Part shown: positions 1 through 6,772 of the stretch, in pieces
Numbering within the stretch: position 1 is the first letter of the stretch
Layout: every line of letters starts with the position of its first letter
Program-made: the position numbers and the translations under genes
Origin: Elusimicrobiales bacterium
GTDB lineage: Bacteria > Elusimicrobiota > Elusimicrobia > Elusimicrobiales > Elusimicrobiaceae
Direction of reading: 5' to 3'
DNA: 12,775 nt
Assembly: GCA_041651175.1 (NCBI GenBank)
Contig: JBAZJT010000034.1
Span: forward strand, 1 to 12,775
Notes under the pieces: generated by a model
What the model was told of the DNA's origin: nothing
The model's input: only the letters and a program-made list of their open reading frames with translations
The model's database searches: none

Positions 1-672
1 GGGTTCGGATAGTTCCCCGTCAAATCGCCGCCCGCAGCCGTGGTCGTGTATATGCCGTTGGTGACCGTTTCCGCATTGCCGCTGATGTTGCCGATTATGG
101 GACTGTTGAACGTCTGTGTCCCGCTCCAGGTGTGCGACGCGGAATAATGGCTGTCCGCTATCGCCGGGTTGGGATAGTTCCCGCTAAGGTCGCCGCCCGC
201 AGCGCCCGTCGGCGCCGCGCCGGTTATCAACACATTCGTCGCGGAAATTATCCGCCCTTTCGCGTCAACGGTGAACTGCGCCACCTCGGTGGAGGTGCCG
301 TAGCTGCCGCTGGTTACGGGGGTGGCGGCAAGCTCCGGGTTCGGATAGTTCCCCGTCAAATCGCCCGCCGCAGCCGTTGTCGTGTAGATACCATTCGTAA
401 CCGTCGCCGCGTTGCCGCTGATGGAACCGGCTATCGTGTCCGAAAATGTCTGCGTCCCGCTCCAGGTATGCGGCGCGGAATAATGGCTGTCCGCTATCGC
501 CGGGTTCGGATAGTTCCCGCTAAGGTCGCCCCCCGCAGCGCCGGTAGGCGCCGCGCCGGTTATCAACACATTCGTCGCGGCGCTTATCCGGCCCTTGGCG
601 TCAACTGTGAACACCCCTACCATGCTGCCGCTGCCGTATGCTCCCGCTGACACTCCGGTCGGAGACAGCGCG
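1..672 (-). repeat. Two tandem 336-bp (112-codon) repeats inside the fibre gene
   Basis: Sequence 1-336 aligns without gaps to 337-672, with most positions identical. The segments around 121-240 and 457-576 are nearly identical, while those around 241-336 and 577-672 have diverged. Each 112-residue unit is compound: two half-units of 55 and 57 residues each carry a GDL(S/T)GNYPNP motif (near 1, 166, 337 and 502). The period is a multiple of three, so copy-number change would keep the frame. More copies may lie beyond the left edge. Confidence 0.9.
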
Positions 673-1634
673 GCGGCAGCCGCGCCGCCGCCTATCGGCC
701 CGGTGGCGGAAACATCCCCGATGATGGCGGTTATGTAATTGCCCAGCGGCTGCACCGTTGACAGGTTTACAGACGCCGCAGGCACCGCGCCCGTCAAACC
801 CGCCGCATTGAGATTTGTCAGCGCAGCCCCGCTGACCGCAGGCAGCGCGCCGGAAGAATCCAGCTTCACCAGTTTATCCGCGGCATTGAACACATTGCCC
901 TGCAAGGTCACCGAGGACGCCTTCAGCTCAAGCGGCGCGCCTGCAACCCCCTGCCCTGAAAATTGCTCCCCGTCCGCCGCCACCGAGGTAAGCAACGGGT
1001 AATACTGCACGCCGTCCGGGCTTACCCGGAAGCTGCCGTCCGCGGAGGAAAAATACAGCAGACCCGGCGCCGCCGGCGGCGGCGTGAGCAGGCCCTTGAG
1101 CGTCAGATACCCCTGCGCGGATATGGTTGATTGCCCCACATACATGTCCGACGTGAACTCCGTGCGCCCCGCAAACACGTTGGCGCCGGTGAACGTGTTG
1201 CTGGAAGCCGGGGAAATGGCCCCCTCTACGTGCTTGGCATACAGGGCGTACGGCGTGGCATAAAACCGCTCGCGCGAAACCGTCGCAGCGCCCACGCGCA
1301 CTTCCAGGTACGGGTCTATGGCGCCCCAGGGGATGTCCACAAAGCTGTACCCCTGCGCGCTGTCCACGCCGAGTATGTAGCGGAAGATGCCCTTGTTGAC
1401 AACCACGGATGTTGAGTTGGACAGCCAGTATTCCGTAGTTCCCGACTGGTCGGTGATGCGGAATGTCATGCCAACGACGCCGTTGTGCACCGCATTATTG
1501 AGACGCAGCGTCCCTTGGTAGGTCACCGCATACGGCCCGCCCGCAAACGCAGGCAGCGCAAACGCCATAAACACTGCCGCCGCCGATACAAGGCGGCGCA
1601 CACGTCTGGCGATATTGCGGGCCGGGTTTGACAT
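1..1634 (-). CDS. Secreted repeat-rich fibre-like surface protein, partial (C-terminus beyond left edge)
   Basis: An open frame of about 544 codons reads on the minus strand from ATG at 1634 to the window edge without a stop. Residues 1-31 are a signal peptide (Arg-rich start, hydrophobic core, ending ALPAFA before GG). Residues about 33-135 form a module (starts YAVTYQGTLRLNN, ends PYALYAK) that often opens bacterial secreted fibre-like proteins. A short module follows around LLYFSSADGSFRVSPDG, then Ala/Gly/Ser-rich sequence. From residue about 322 come repeats with GDLSGNYPNP or GDLTGNYPNP, FTVDAKGRI and HYSAPHTWSGTQTF. GDLTG-YPNP repeats are known from phage tail fibres and bacterial surface proteins, some ending in an intramolecular chaperone/peptidase (S74) domain; whether this one does is not visible. 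The start lies 3 nt after the receiver gene stop with a weak GGGGA site, so cotranscription and translational coupling are likely. A structural surface or adhesive role is inferred. Confidence 0.85.
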   Translation of the reverse strand, partial: MSNPARNIARRVRRLVSAAAVFMAFALPAFAGGPYAVTYQGTLRLNNAVHNGVVGMTFRITDQSGTTEYWLSNSTSVVVNKGIFRYILGVDSAQGYSFVDIPWGAIDPYLEVRVGAATVSRERFYATPYALYAKHVEGAISPASSNTFTGANVFAGRTEFTSDMYVGQSTISAQGYLTLKGLLTPPPAAPGLLYFSSADGSFRVSPDGVQYYPLLTSVAADGEQFSGQGVAGAPLELKASSVTLQGNVFNAADKLVKLDSSGALPAVSGAALTNLNAAGLTGAVPAASVNLSTVQPLGNYITAIIGDVSATGPIGGGAAAAALSPTGVSAGAYGSGSMVGVFTVDAKGRISAATNVLITGAAPTGAAGGDLSGNYPNPAIADSHYSAPHTWSGTQTFSDTIAGSISGNAATVTNGIYTTTAAAGDLTGNYPNPELAATPVTSGSYGTSTEVAQFTVDAKGRIISATNVLITGAAPTGAAGGDLSGNYPNPAIADSHYSASHTWSGTQTFNSPIIGNISGNAETVTNGIYTTTAAGGDLTGNYPN

Positions 1635-1637
1635 GGT

Positions 1638-2021
1638 TTAAGTCCCCGATGCGGAAATTACGCTCTTCACACGCTCCAGCAGTATTTCAGGAACCACGGG
1701 CTTGGTCATGTAGAGGTCCACATTGCCGGTATAGGCCTCCAGATGATCGCTCTCGTCGTCACGGACGGTGAGCATTATCACGGGCAGCTTTCTGGTGCGC
1801 TTGGCCGCGCGCACATGCTTGACGAAATCCAGACCGCTTATGCCGGGCAGATTCCAGTCCACCAGCACGGCGGCAGGGATGAATGCCTCCAGCATGCGCA
1901 ACCCCTCTTCCGCGGACATGGCGGAAACCACCTTGTATCCCCCGGCCTCCAGGATACGGCGGAGGATTATGTGAAAATCCTCCTCGTCGTCAACAACCAG
2001 GACAGTGCTTTTCTTTTCCAT
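1638..2021 (-). CDS. Stand-alone CheY-like response regulator receiver protein
   Basis: This 127-residue protein is a single receiver domain with no output domain. The canonical residues are present: acidic pair D11/D12 (VVDDEED), phospho-acceptor D55 (VLVDWNLPG), T85 (MLTVRD) and K107 (MTKP), with Y104 before the lysine. It should accept a phosphoryl group from a histidine kinase and act through protein contacts, as CheY- or Spo0F-type single-domain regulators do. No kinase gene is in the window, so the partner is unknown. The ATG at 2021 has a GAGGG site about 4 nt upstream. The gene lies between an upstream terminator at 2142-2178 and the fibre gene 3 nt downstream, so it heads its own operon. 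A role in controlling surface or adhesion behaviour is inferred from context only. Confidence 0.95.
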   Translation of the reverse strand: MEKKSTVLVVDDEEDFHIILRRILEAGGYKVVSAMSAEEGLRMLEAFIPAAVLVDWNLPGISGLDFVKHVRAAKRTRKLPVIMLTVRDDESDHLEAYTGNVDLYMTKPVVPEILLERVKSVISASGT

Positions 2022-2058
2022 AAGCCCTCGCGCAGTGAATGAGAGACGTGGTATCTTA

Positions 2059-2096
2059 CATATACACTATCACCCCATTAGGCAATTATTGGTCAA
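2059..2096 (-). promoter_or_regulatory. Candidate promoter of the receiver/fibre operon
   Basis: The AT-rich gap between the terminator and the receiver gene should hold a promoter. On the minus strand TTGACC (2096-2091) lies 19 nt before GATAGT (2071-2066). An alternative is TTGCCT (2085-2080) with TATATG (2064-2059) at 15 nt. Neither spacing is ideal, so the exact elements are uncertain. Confidence 0.3.
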
Positions 2097-2121
2097 GAGA
2101 AAGTCAATCAAATATCAACTG

Positions 2122-2136
2122 TTTGCTGGCAGCAAA
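2122..2136. promoter_or_regulatory. 15-nt near-perfect palindrome, possible operator
   Basis: TTTGCTG and CAGCAAA are inverted 7-nt arms around a single G. The site lies between the upstream terminator and the candidate promoter of the receiver operon, about 25 nt upstream of the possible -35. A dimeric regulator could bind here. A chance palindrome is also possible. Confidence 0.3.
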
Positions 2137-2141
2137 AAAGC

Positions 2142-2178
2142 AAAAAAATCCCCCGCCTCTCCAAGTCAGAGGCGGGGG
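2142..2178 (-). terminator. Intrinsic terminator of the lytic transglycosylase gene
   Basis: On the minus strand an 11-bp perfect stem (CCCCCGCCTCT with AGAGGCGGGGG) closes a 7-nt loop, followed by one A and seven T. It begins 22 nt after the transglycosylase stop codon. It insulates that gene from the receiver operon downstream on the same strand. Confidence 0.95.
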
Positions 2179-2200
2179 AGCGTTCGCAAAGCGCGGCGGA

Positions 2201-3433
2201 TTACTCTACGGTTACGATATTCCTTCCCGTCAGGATGTCGGCGCTGTAATTTGTAACGCCCGTCTTGGGTTTGCCCCAGTCCAGCGCCCTGGGACCGGCG
2301 TTATAGCCCCAGAGAACTTTCTGCGTGGCCCAGTCCGGCATTTTGTCGTTAGGAACTCCCCTTAGCGACGAATACTTCTTCCGCATCTGGTCAAACAGGT
2401 CGTTGAGTATCGTGGCGCCCAACCGTATGTTTGTCTGCGGGTCCGACAATTTTTTCGGGTTATCGTGATACTTGCCGTTTTTGGCCGCCATCGCGGCGGT
2501 GGCGGGCATTATCTGCATGAGGCCGCAGGCCCCGACACCGCTGCATACTTTGGCTGAAAATCCGCTTTCCACCGCAGCCACGGCCTTGAGCAGGCGCGGG
2601 TCCATGCCGTTGCCGCGCGTTTCGGCGGCTTCGTCAAAGTACGCGTCGTATTTATGGTTGTTGCCGGCGCCCTTGAAAAAGTCCGGCCCCTTGCACCTGT
2701 AGCCGTTGTTGCCGCCGCTGGAATTCGGAGCGCAGCCGTAAACGCCATCGGAACCCCTGCTTGCGCCGGACAAGGAGGACTGCCCGGAAGCGGCGCGGCC
2801 GCCTGAAGACGCCCGCCCCCGCGAACTGCGCCGGACCGACGGCCTGGAAACCGCCGCGCCGGACCGCCGCGCCGGACGCACCGACGCCGAAGCGCCGGAA
2901 AACGAGACAGAACCGTCATAGACGGTGTTCAGCCGCTTGTAAGCCGCCGAGCCGCCGGACGCCCCGGATATGCCTGATAATCTGGAAAATGAGCCTCCGC
3001 CGGAAGCGCCGCGCATTTCAACGGACTGGCCGCCCCATCCCGCGGAAGATATACCGCCCCCCTGGCTTATGAGGGACTCCTTCCGGTTTGCAGCCACTGG
3101 AGGCGCCCCCGCGCCGCCGGAAACACTGCCGGAGGACACTTCCACGTCGTTGCCAGCTTCGGGAGGAGACGCTGCGCCCGCGCCGCCGGAAACGCCATCC
3201 GATGAAGCCGCTTCTCCGGCTTCAGGATTTAGGGCAGCCACCGTGCTGCGGTCCGCCTCCGTGCCGGCGGAAGCCGTATCCCCGCTGACAGCAAACATGT
3301 CCGCACCGGCAGAGGCCGTGTCTGTGCTGATGGAAACACCGTCGTTTTCCGGAGAATCCCCGGCCAGCGCCGCCCGCGTGGCAGGGCAGACAATCGCAAT
3401 CAAGGCGGATAAAAGCATGGCGAAAAATCTCAT
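2201..3433 (-). CDS. Secreted murein lytic transglycosylase (SLT domain) with long low-complexity linker
   Basis: The 410-residue protein should cleave the glycan strand of peptidoglycan in the periplasm. Residues 1-24 are a signal peptide ending ALA before GD. Residues about 25-230 are a disordered Ser/Gly/Ala-rich stretch, acidic at first (repeated GDTASAG, VSGGAGA) and Arg/Ser-rich around 186-215. Residues about 250-400 form the SLT fold: catalytic Glu E289 in AVESGF, GLMQIMPATA (304-313), LSDPQTNIRLGATIL (329-343), YNAGP (377-381) and a late Tyr in NYSADI. C297 and C303 sit in the loop between the catalytic Glu and the GLMQ motif, and C233 and C247 flank the domain start, so disulfides are possible. 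The start is well supported: GGAGGAGG (3438-3445) lies a few nt before ATG. The linker may reach through the wall or anchor the enzyme (inference). Confidence 0.92.
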   Translation of the reverse strand: MRFFAMLLSALIAIVCPATRAALAGDSPENDGVSISTDTASAGADMFAVSGDTASAGTEADRSTVAALNPEAGEAASSDGVSGGAGAASPPEAGNDVEVSSGSVSGGAGAPPVAANRKESLISQGGGISSAGWGGQSVEMRGASGGGSFSRLSGISGASGGSAAYKRLNTVYDGSVSFSGASASVRPARRSGAAVSRPSVRRSSRGRASSGGRAASGQSSLSGASRGSDGVYGCAPNSSGGNNGYRCKGPDFFKGAGNNHKYDAYFDEAAETRGNGMDPRLLKAVAAVESGFSAKVCSGVGACGLMQIMPATAAMAAKNGKYHDNPKKLSDPQTNIRLGATILNDLFDQMRKKYSSLRGVPNDKMPDWATQKVLWGYNAGPRALDWGKPKTGVTNYSADILTGRNIVTVE

Positions 3434-3629
3434 CGTTCCTCCTCCGGCTGCGGCGGAGCAATACGGACGCCAACGCTCCTGCTTTTCGCATTAAGAGGGT
3501 ATCATTCGCGCAACCCCTTTGCATGGGCCAAAAGTCCTACGCCCGGATGGGACTTTAGACCCGCGCGGCGGAAGGCGGCCCCCAGGTACAATTTACTCAT
3601 TGCTGGAAAAATCATCACGGAGGTAAGCC
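3434..3629. promoter_or_regulatory. Divergent intergenic region between the transglycosylase and the small secreted protein
   Basis: This 196-bp stretch must contain the start signals of two genes facing away from each other. For the plus-strand gene a TACAAT -10-like hexamer lies at 3587-3592, about 38 nt before the ATG, but no convincing -35 precedes it. For the minus-strand gene no clear sigma70 pair is visible. The shared layout allows joint control, and a strong inverted repeat (annotated separately) sits in the middle. Confidence 0.4.
3525..3562. promoter_or_regulatory. Imperfect inverted repeat with 13-nt arms between divergent genes
   Basis: The arms GGGCCAAAAGTCC (3525-3537) and GGACTTTAGACCC (3550-3562) can form 11 of 13 pairs around a 12-nt loop, with an inner run of 7 perfect pairs (AAAGTCC/GGACTTT). 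It lies about 90 nt upstream of the minus-strand start and 25 nt upstream of the plus-strand TACAAT. It is not followed by a T-run on either strand, so it is not a terminator. It may be an operator, or an RNA element in the transglycosylase leader. I do not recognise it as a named riboswitch. Confidence 0.5.
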
Positions 3630-4142
3630 ATGAAATTAGTACTTGCGACGATGCTTGCGCTGGGAGCATTATCCCGTCCCGCCGCGGCGCAGAGCGATGC
3701 AAACGCGGACAGACAGGAATTCAGGAATTTGCTGGGTTCGCTGGCCACACAATCCCAGTCCCGTCCGCTTGAGTGCAAGCGGATGTACCTGATGCAGGAA
3801 TTCGGCGCGGAAGAGGCGGATGTTCAGTACGCCTTCTCGGTGCAGGACTATTCAAGCTACAAGGATGCGTTCTTCCTGAACTACGTAGACGAGAAGAAAA
3901 ACCATTATTCGGCCTTCGTGGCCTACGAGGGCGAGAACGGCAATATCAAGGGCAAGCTCAACGTCATGAAGACGTCGTCCGGCATGCTCTATCAGCACAT
4001 TCTCCGCACCGGCCCGGTCGCCAAGGACTATATGGAACTGTCCGTGTCGGACGGCAAGCCCTACAGCCTGTCGTATCTGAAAACCGATAAACAGGGAATC
4101 GGCACATTCCGCATTTACTGCAAGGCAGCCCAGGGAGAATAG
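3630..4142 (+). CDS. Small secreted protein of unknown function
   Basis: I do not recognise this 170-residue protein. Residues 1-20 are a clear signal peptide (MKLVLATMLALGALSRPAAA before QSD), so the mature form of about 150 residues should be periplasmic or secreted. The mature part has two cysteines only, C49 and C164, near its two ends, suited to one disulfide. The middle is rich in Tyr, Lys and Asp/Glu with strand-like segments (YSAFVAYEG, YMELSVSDGKPYSLSYL, GTFRIYCK), suggesting a small beta-rich domain. There are no membrane segments or enzyme motifs. A GGAGG site stands before the ATG. It is transcribed away from the lytic transglycosylase across a shared 196-bp gap and is followed by a hairpin, so it is probably monocistronic. 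An envelope role is inferred from the signal peptide and position only. Confidence 0.85.
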   Translation: MKLVLATMLALGALSRPAAAQSDANADRQEFRNLLGSLATQSQSRPLECKRMYLMQEFGAEEADVQYAFSVQDYSSYKDAFFLNYVDEKKNHYSAFVAYEGENGNIKGKLNVMKTSSGMLYQHILRTGPVAKDYMELSVSDGKPYSLSYLKTDKQGIGTFRIYCKAAQGE

Positions 4143-4229
4143 TTCCCGCCTGCGCTGCGGCGGACTAAGCGGAGAACAACAACCCCTCCGCGAAGTCTGG
4201 CAAACCGTACTGCCGGCTTGCTTCCATAA

Positions 4230-4266
4230 CCGCCTTTCCGGCCCGCCGGAAAGGCGGAGCTTTATG
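4230..4266 (+). terminator. Strong hairpin, probable weak intrinsic terminator of the small secreted protein gene
   Basis: A perfect 12-bp stem, CCGCCTTTCCGG (4230-4241) with CCGGAAAGGCGG (4246-4257), closes a CCCG loop. The downstream sequence AGCTTTAT has only a short T-run, so termination may be partial. It starts 88 nt after the stop codon at 4142 and before the efflux promoter. It could instead be a transcript-stabilising or REP-like hairpin. Confidence 0.5.
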
Positions 4267-4337
4267 TGCATAACCCCGGAAAAGCGGGAAGGACTTTGTG
4301 CCCGCCATGAATTCCCGCCCATTCATTCCAGCAGCAG

Positions 4338-4367
4338 TTGCCGAACGCTCCCTCCAAAATGTATATT
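4338..4367 (+). promoter_or_regulatory. Candidate sigma70-type promoter of the efflux operon
   Basis: TTGCCG (4338-4343) and TATATT (4362-4367) are 18 nt apart, 4/6 and 5/6 matches to the sigma70 consensus. The -10 ends 33 nt before the outer-membrane factor start. No repressor gene of the usual efflux type is adjacent, so control of the pump is unknown. Confidence 0.4.
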
Positions 4368-4400
4368 TCATGTTGACCTTTTGAGTTGCCTGAGGAGACT

Positions 4401-5675
4401 ATGAAAGCGTTGATTCTCTTGCTGGGTTTTGCTCCGGCGGCTTTTGCCGGCGGGCCGATAGTGGCGGGCTCCACGGTAACATTGGAGCAATGCGTCGGCA
4501 TCGCGCTGGGAAACGACCCGGACATGCAGTCGCTGTCCTATACCGAACAGGCGCAGCGGGACGTCTACGCGCAGACCAAATCCGGCTATCTTCCTTATTT
4601 GTCGGCGGAGGCGGGGTTTGCGTCCAATAAATCCAGCCAGCTCAACGAGGCGGACCGCTACACCACAATCGGCGACTACGATTCCAAATCCGCCGCCCTG
4701 TCGCTTAAACAGCTTGTCTTTGATTTCGGAAAAACGCCCGCCGCCATGCGCGCCGCCTCCTCCGGTGCCGAGTCCGCGCGGCAGGACATAGAGACGCAGG
4801 CCATCGCCGTCGCCAACCAGGTGAAAAAATCCTATTACGCGGTGCTTTTCAGCGTGCGCGGGCTTGCGCTCAGCGACGAGATTCTGGAACAGTACCGCAA
4901 AAACCTCTCCTACGCCAACGCGCATTACGAGGCAAAGATAAAACCCCGTTACGACGTCACCAAGGCCGAAGCCGACCTTTCCGGGCAAATGCTCAACAAC
5001 ATACAGGTGCGCAATAACGTTCTGCTGGCGCAGGCATATCTCAAAAACGCGATGAATTTGGTTGACGCGCCGGATTTCTCCATCAGCGACAATATGGATT
5101 TTGTCAAATATCCCGTCAATCTTGCCGAAATGCTGGCGAAAGCCTATGCCCAGCGCCCGGATTTGCGCTCGCTTGAATATCAGGCAAAGGCGGCGGAGCA
5201 GTCGCTTAAAAGCGCCGCCATGGACAGGCTGCCGGCGCTAAACGGCTCGGCGGGATACGGATTTGCGGGGACGCAGTCGCCCATATCGCGCGGCTGGAAC
5301 GCGGGGCTTTCGCTTTCGGCGGATTTGTTCACCGGGCTGCGCAAATCCGCCCGCGTGGCCGAACTGGAAAACCGGCTGGCCGCGCTGCGCTCCAGGATGG
5401 ATTCTCTTAAGCTGTCCATGGATTTGGACGTTAAAACCCAGTATCTGGCGCTGACGCGGCTGGAGCAGGCCATAGCCACCGCCAAAGAGCAGGTGCGCGC
5501 GGCCACGGAAAATCTGGACATCGCAAACGTCCGCTACCAGACCGGCCTCAGCGCGCCGGTGGAAATTTCGGACGCGACGGTAACATACAACAACGCGAAG
5601 ATGAATTTATTGCAGTCGCTCTACGATTACAAAACGGCCCAGGCCGATATGGAGCGCGCAACCGGGAGCAGATGA
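4401..5675 (+). CDS. Outer-membrane efflux channel, TolC/OEP family
   Basis: This 424-residue protein should form the trimeric outer-membrane channel of a tripartite exporter. Residues 1-16 are a signal peptide (MKALILLLGFAPAAFA before GG). Two outer-membrane-efflux repeats follow, beginning near residue 26 (VTLEQCVGIALGNDPDMQSL) and near 250 (RPDLRSLEYQAKAAEQSL). Each has long Ala/Gln/Lys-rich helices and a short amphipathic barrel segment (YLPYLSAEAGF; LPALNGSAGYGF). Length is in the family range. I chose the ATG at 4401 because TGAGGAG stands 3 nt upstream and translation from it gives a clean signal peptide; a TTG at 4386 in the same frame would add five residues before it. It is first in a three-gene operon, and its TGA overlaps the start of the adaptor gene. 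Confidence 0.95.
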   Translation: MKALILLLGFAPAAFAGGPIVAGSTVTLEQCVGIALGNDPDMQSLSYTEQAQRDVYAQTKSGYLPYLSAEAGFASNKSSQLNEADRYTTIGDYDSKSAALSLKQLVFDFGKTPAAMRAASSGAESARQDIETQAIAVANQVKKSYYAVLFSVRGLALSDEILEQYRKNLSYANAHYEAKIKPRYDVTKAEADLSGQMLNNIQVRNNVLLAQAYLKNAMNLVDAPDFSISDNMDFVKYPVNLAEMLAKAYAQRPDLRSLEYQAKAAEQSLKSAAMDRLPALNGSAGYGFAGTQSPISRGWNAGLSLSADLFTGLRKSARVAELENRLAALRSRMDSLKLSMDLDVKTQYLALTRLEQAIATAKEQVRAATENLDIANVRYQTGLSAPVEISDATVTYNNAKMNLLQSLYDYKTAQADMERATGSR

Positions 5676-6763
5676 TGATAAAAAATATCGCGGTTATTCT
5701 GGCATTGGCGGCGGCGTGCGGCTGCCACAAAAAACAGGCCGGCACGGAGGACAAGTCTGTTCCCGTTTCCGTGGTGAAGGCCGCGCAAAAAGACGTTCCC
5801 ATAGTGCTAAACGCCACCGGCACGGTGGAGCCGATAAAAACCGTCAAGGTCATGGCGCAGGTGGACAGCCGCGTCACCAAAATCCATATCAAAGACGGGC
5901 AGCGGCTCAAGCAGGGCGACCTTATAATGGAACTGGATGCCGAGCCTGCCCGCCAGGCGCTGGCCAAGGCCAAAGCCCAGCTTGCCCAAGACATGGACAG
6001 CATGGCTTATTCCAAAGTCCAGGCCCAGCGCTATAACGAGCTGGTCGCAAAAGGCGCCGCCGCCCAGGCCGACGCGGACCAGAACGACACCGCCTATAAA
6101 ACCGATTCCGCAAAAGTGGACGCGGACAGGGCCGCCGTCGCCCAGGCGCAGATAGACCTGGATTACACGCAGATAATTTCGCCCATGGACGGCAAGGCCG
6201 GCTCGCTTCAGGTGCACGAGGGCGACATGACGCAGAAAAACTCCACCACTTTGATAGTGGTCAACCAGATGTCTCCCATATACGTCAAATTCTCGGTGCC
6301 GGAGAAATACATCCAGCAGGTGCAGACGGCAAAGCACGCCGGAACCGTGCCGATTTCCGCCGCGCCCGAAGGCGCGCAAAGCGCCGCCGGAACGTTGGTT
6401 TTCGTTGATAACGCCGTCAACAGCGACACGGGGATGATAATGCTGCGCGGCTCTTTCCCCAACAAAAGGGAAATACTCTGGCCAGGCCAGTTCGCGGCGG
6501 TAACCATGACGCTGGGCACGGAAAAAGGCGCGGTTACGCTGCCGTCGGCGGCGGTGATGTCCAGCCAGGACGGCAAATCTGTTTTCGTGCTCAATCCCAA
6601 CAACACGGTGTCGCTGCGCAAGGTCGCGGTGGACCGCGTTTACGGAGACGACTGCGTCATAACAAACGGCCTCGCCAAGGGCGACACCGTGGTTTCCGAC
6701 GGGCAGATACTGCTCAAGGACGGCGCGGCAGTGGAGATAAAAACCGCTGTCCCGCAGCAGTAG
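5672..6763 (+). CDS. RND efflux periplasmic adaptor (membrane-fusion protein), probable lipoprotein
   Basis: This 363-residue adaptor should bridge the RND pump and the outer-membrane channel in the periplasm. An N-terminal hydrophobic segment ends in AAACGC (C16, C18), a weak lipobox, so lipid anchoring is likely but not certain. The lipoyl/barrel-sandwich halves are seen at about 55-90 (VMAQVDSRVTKIHIKDGQRLKQGD) and 168-200 (SPMDGKAGSLQVHEGD), separated by an Ala/Gln-rich alpha-hairpin (91-165). The beta-barrel follows (about 203-282, including NSDTGMIMLRGSFPN and LWPGQFAAV), then a membrane-proximal domain. The AcrA/MdtA-type HlyD family fits in length and order. ATGATG gives two adjacent starts: the first overlaps the upstream stop as ATGA, while the second (5675) is better spaced from GGGAG at 5664-5668. 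The two differ by one Met. Confidence 0.94.
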   Translation: MMIKNIAVILALAAACGCHKKQAGTEDKSVPVSVVKAAQKDVPIVLNATGTVEPIKTVKVMAQVDSRVTKIHIKDGQRLKQGDLIMELDAEPARQALAKAKAQLAQDMDSMAYSKVQAQRYNELVAKGAAAQADADQNDTAYKTDSAKVDADRAAVAQAQIDLDYTQIISPMDGKAGSLQVHEGDMTQKNSTTLIVVNQMSPIYVKFSVPEKYIQQVQTAKHAGTVPISAAPEGAQSAAGTLVFVDNAVNSDTGMIMLRGSFPNKREILWPGQFAAVTMTLGTEKGAVTLPSAAVMSSQDGKSVFVLNPNNTVSLRKVAVDRVYGDDCVITNGLAKGDTVVSDGQILLKDGAAVEIKTAVPQQ

Positions 6764-6772
6764 GACAATACA

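Noticed and set aside
132..650. 172-codon plus-strand frame with an internal repeat
   Set aside because: The apparent protein repeat only mirrors the 336-bp repeat of the real minus-strand fibre gene.
1..672. CRISPR-like array
   Set aside because: The repeats are 336 bp, codon-phased and inside a continuous reading frame; there are no short repeats with unique spacers.
4386..4400. Earlier TTG start for the outer-membrane channel
   Set aside because: It would place MPEET before the signal peptide and bury the good TGAGGAG site inside the gene; the ATG at 4401 fits both signals.
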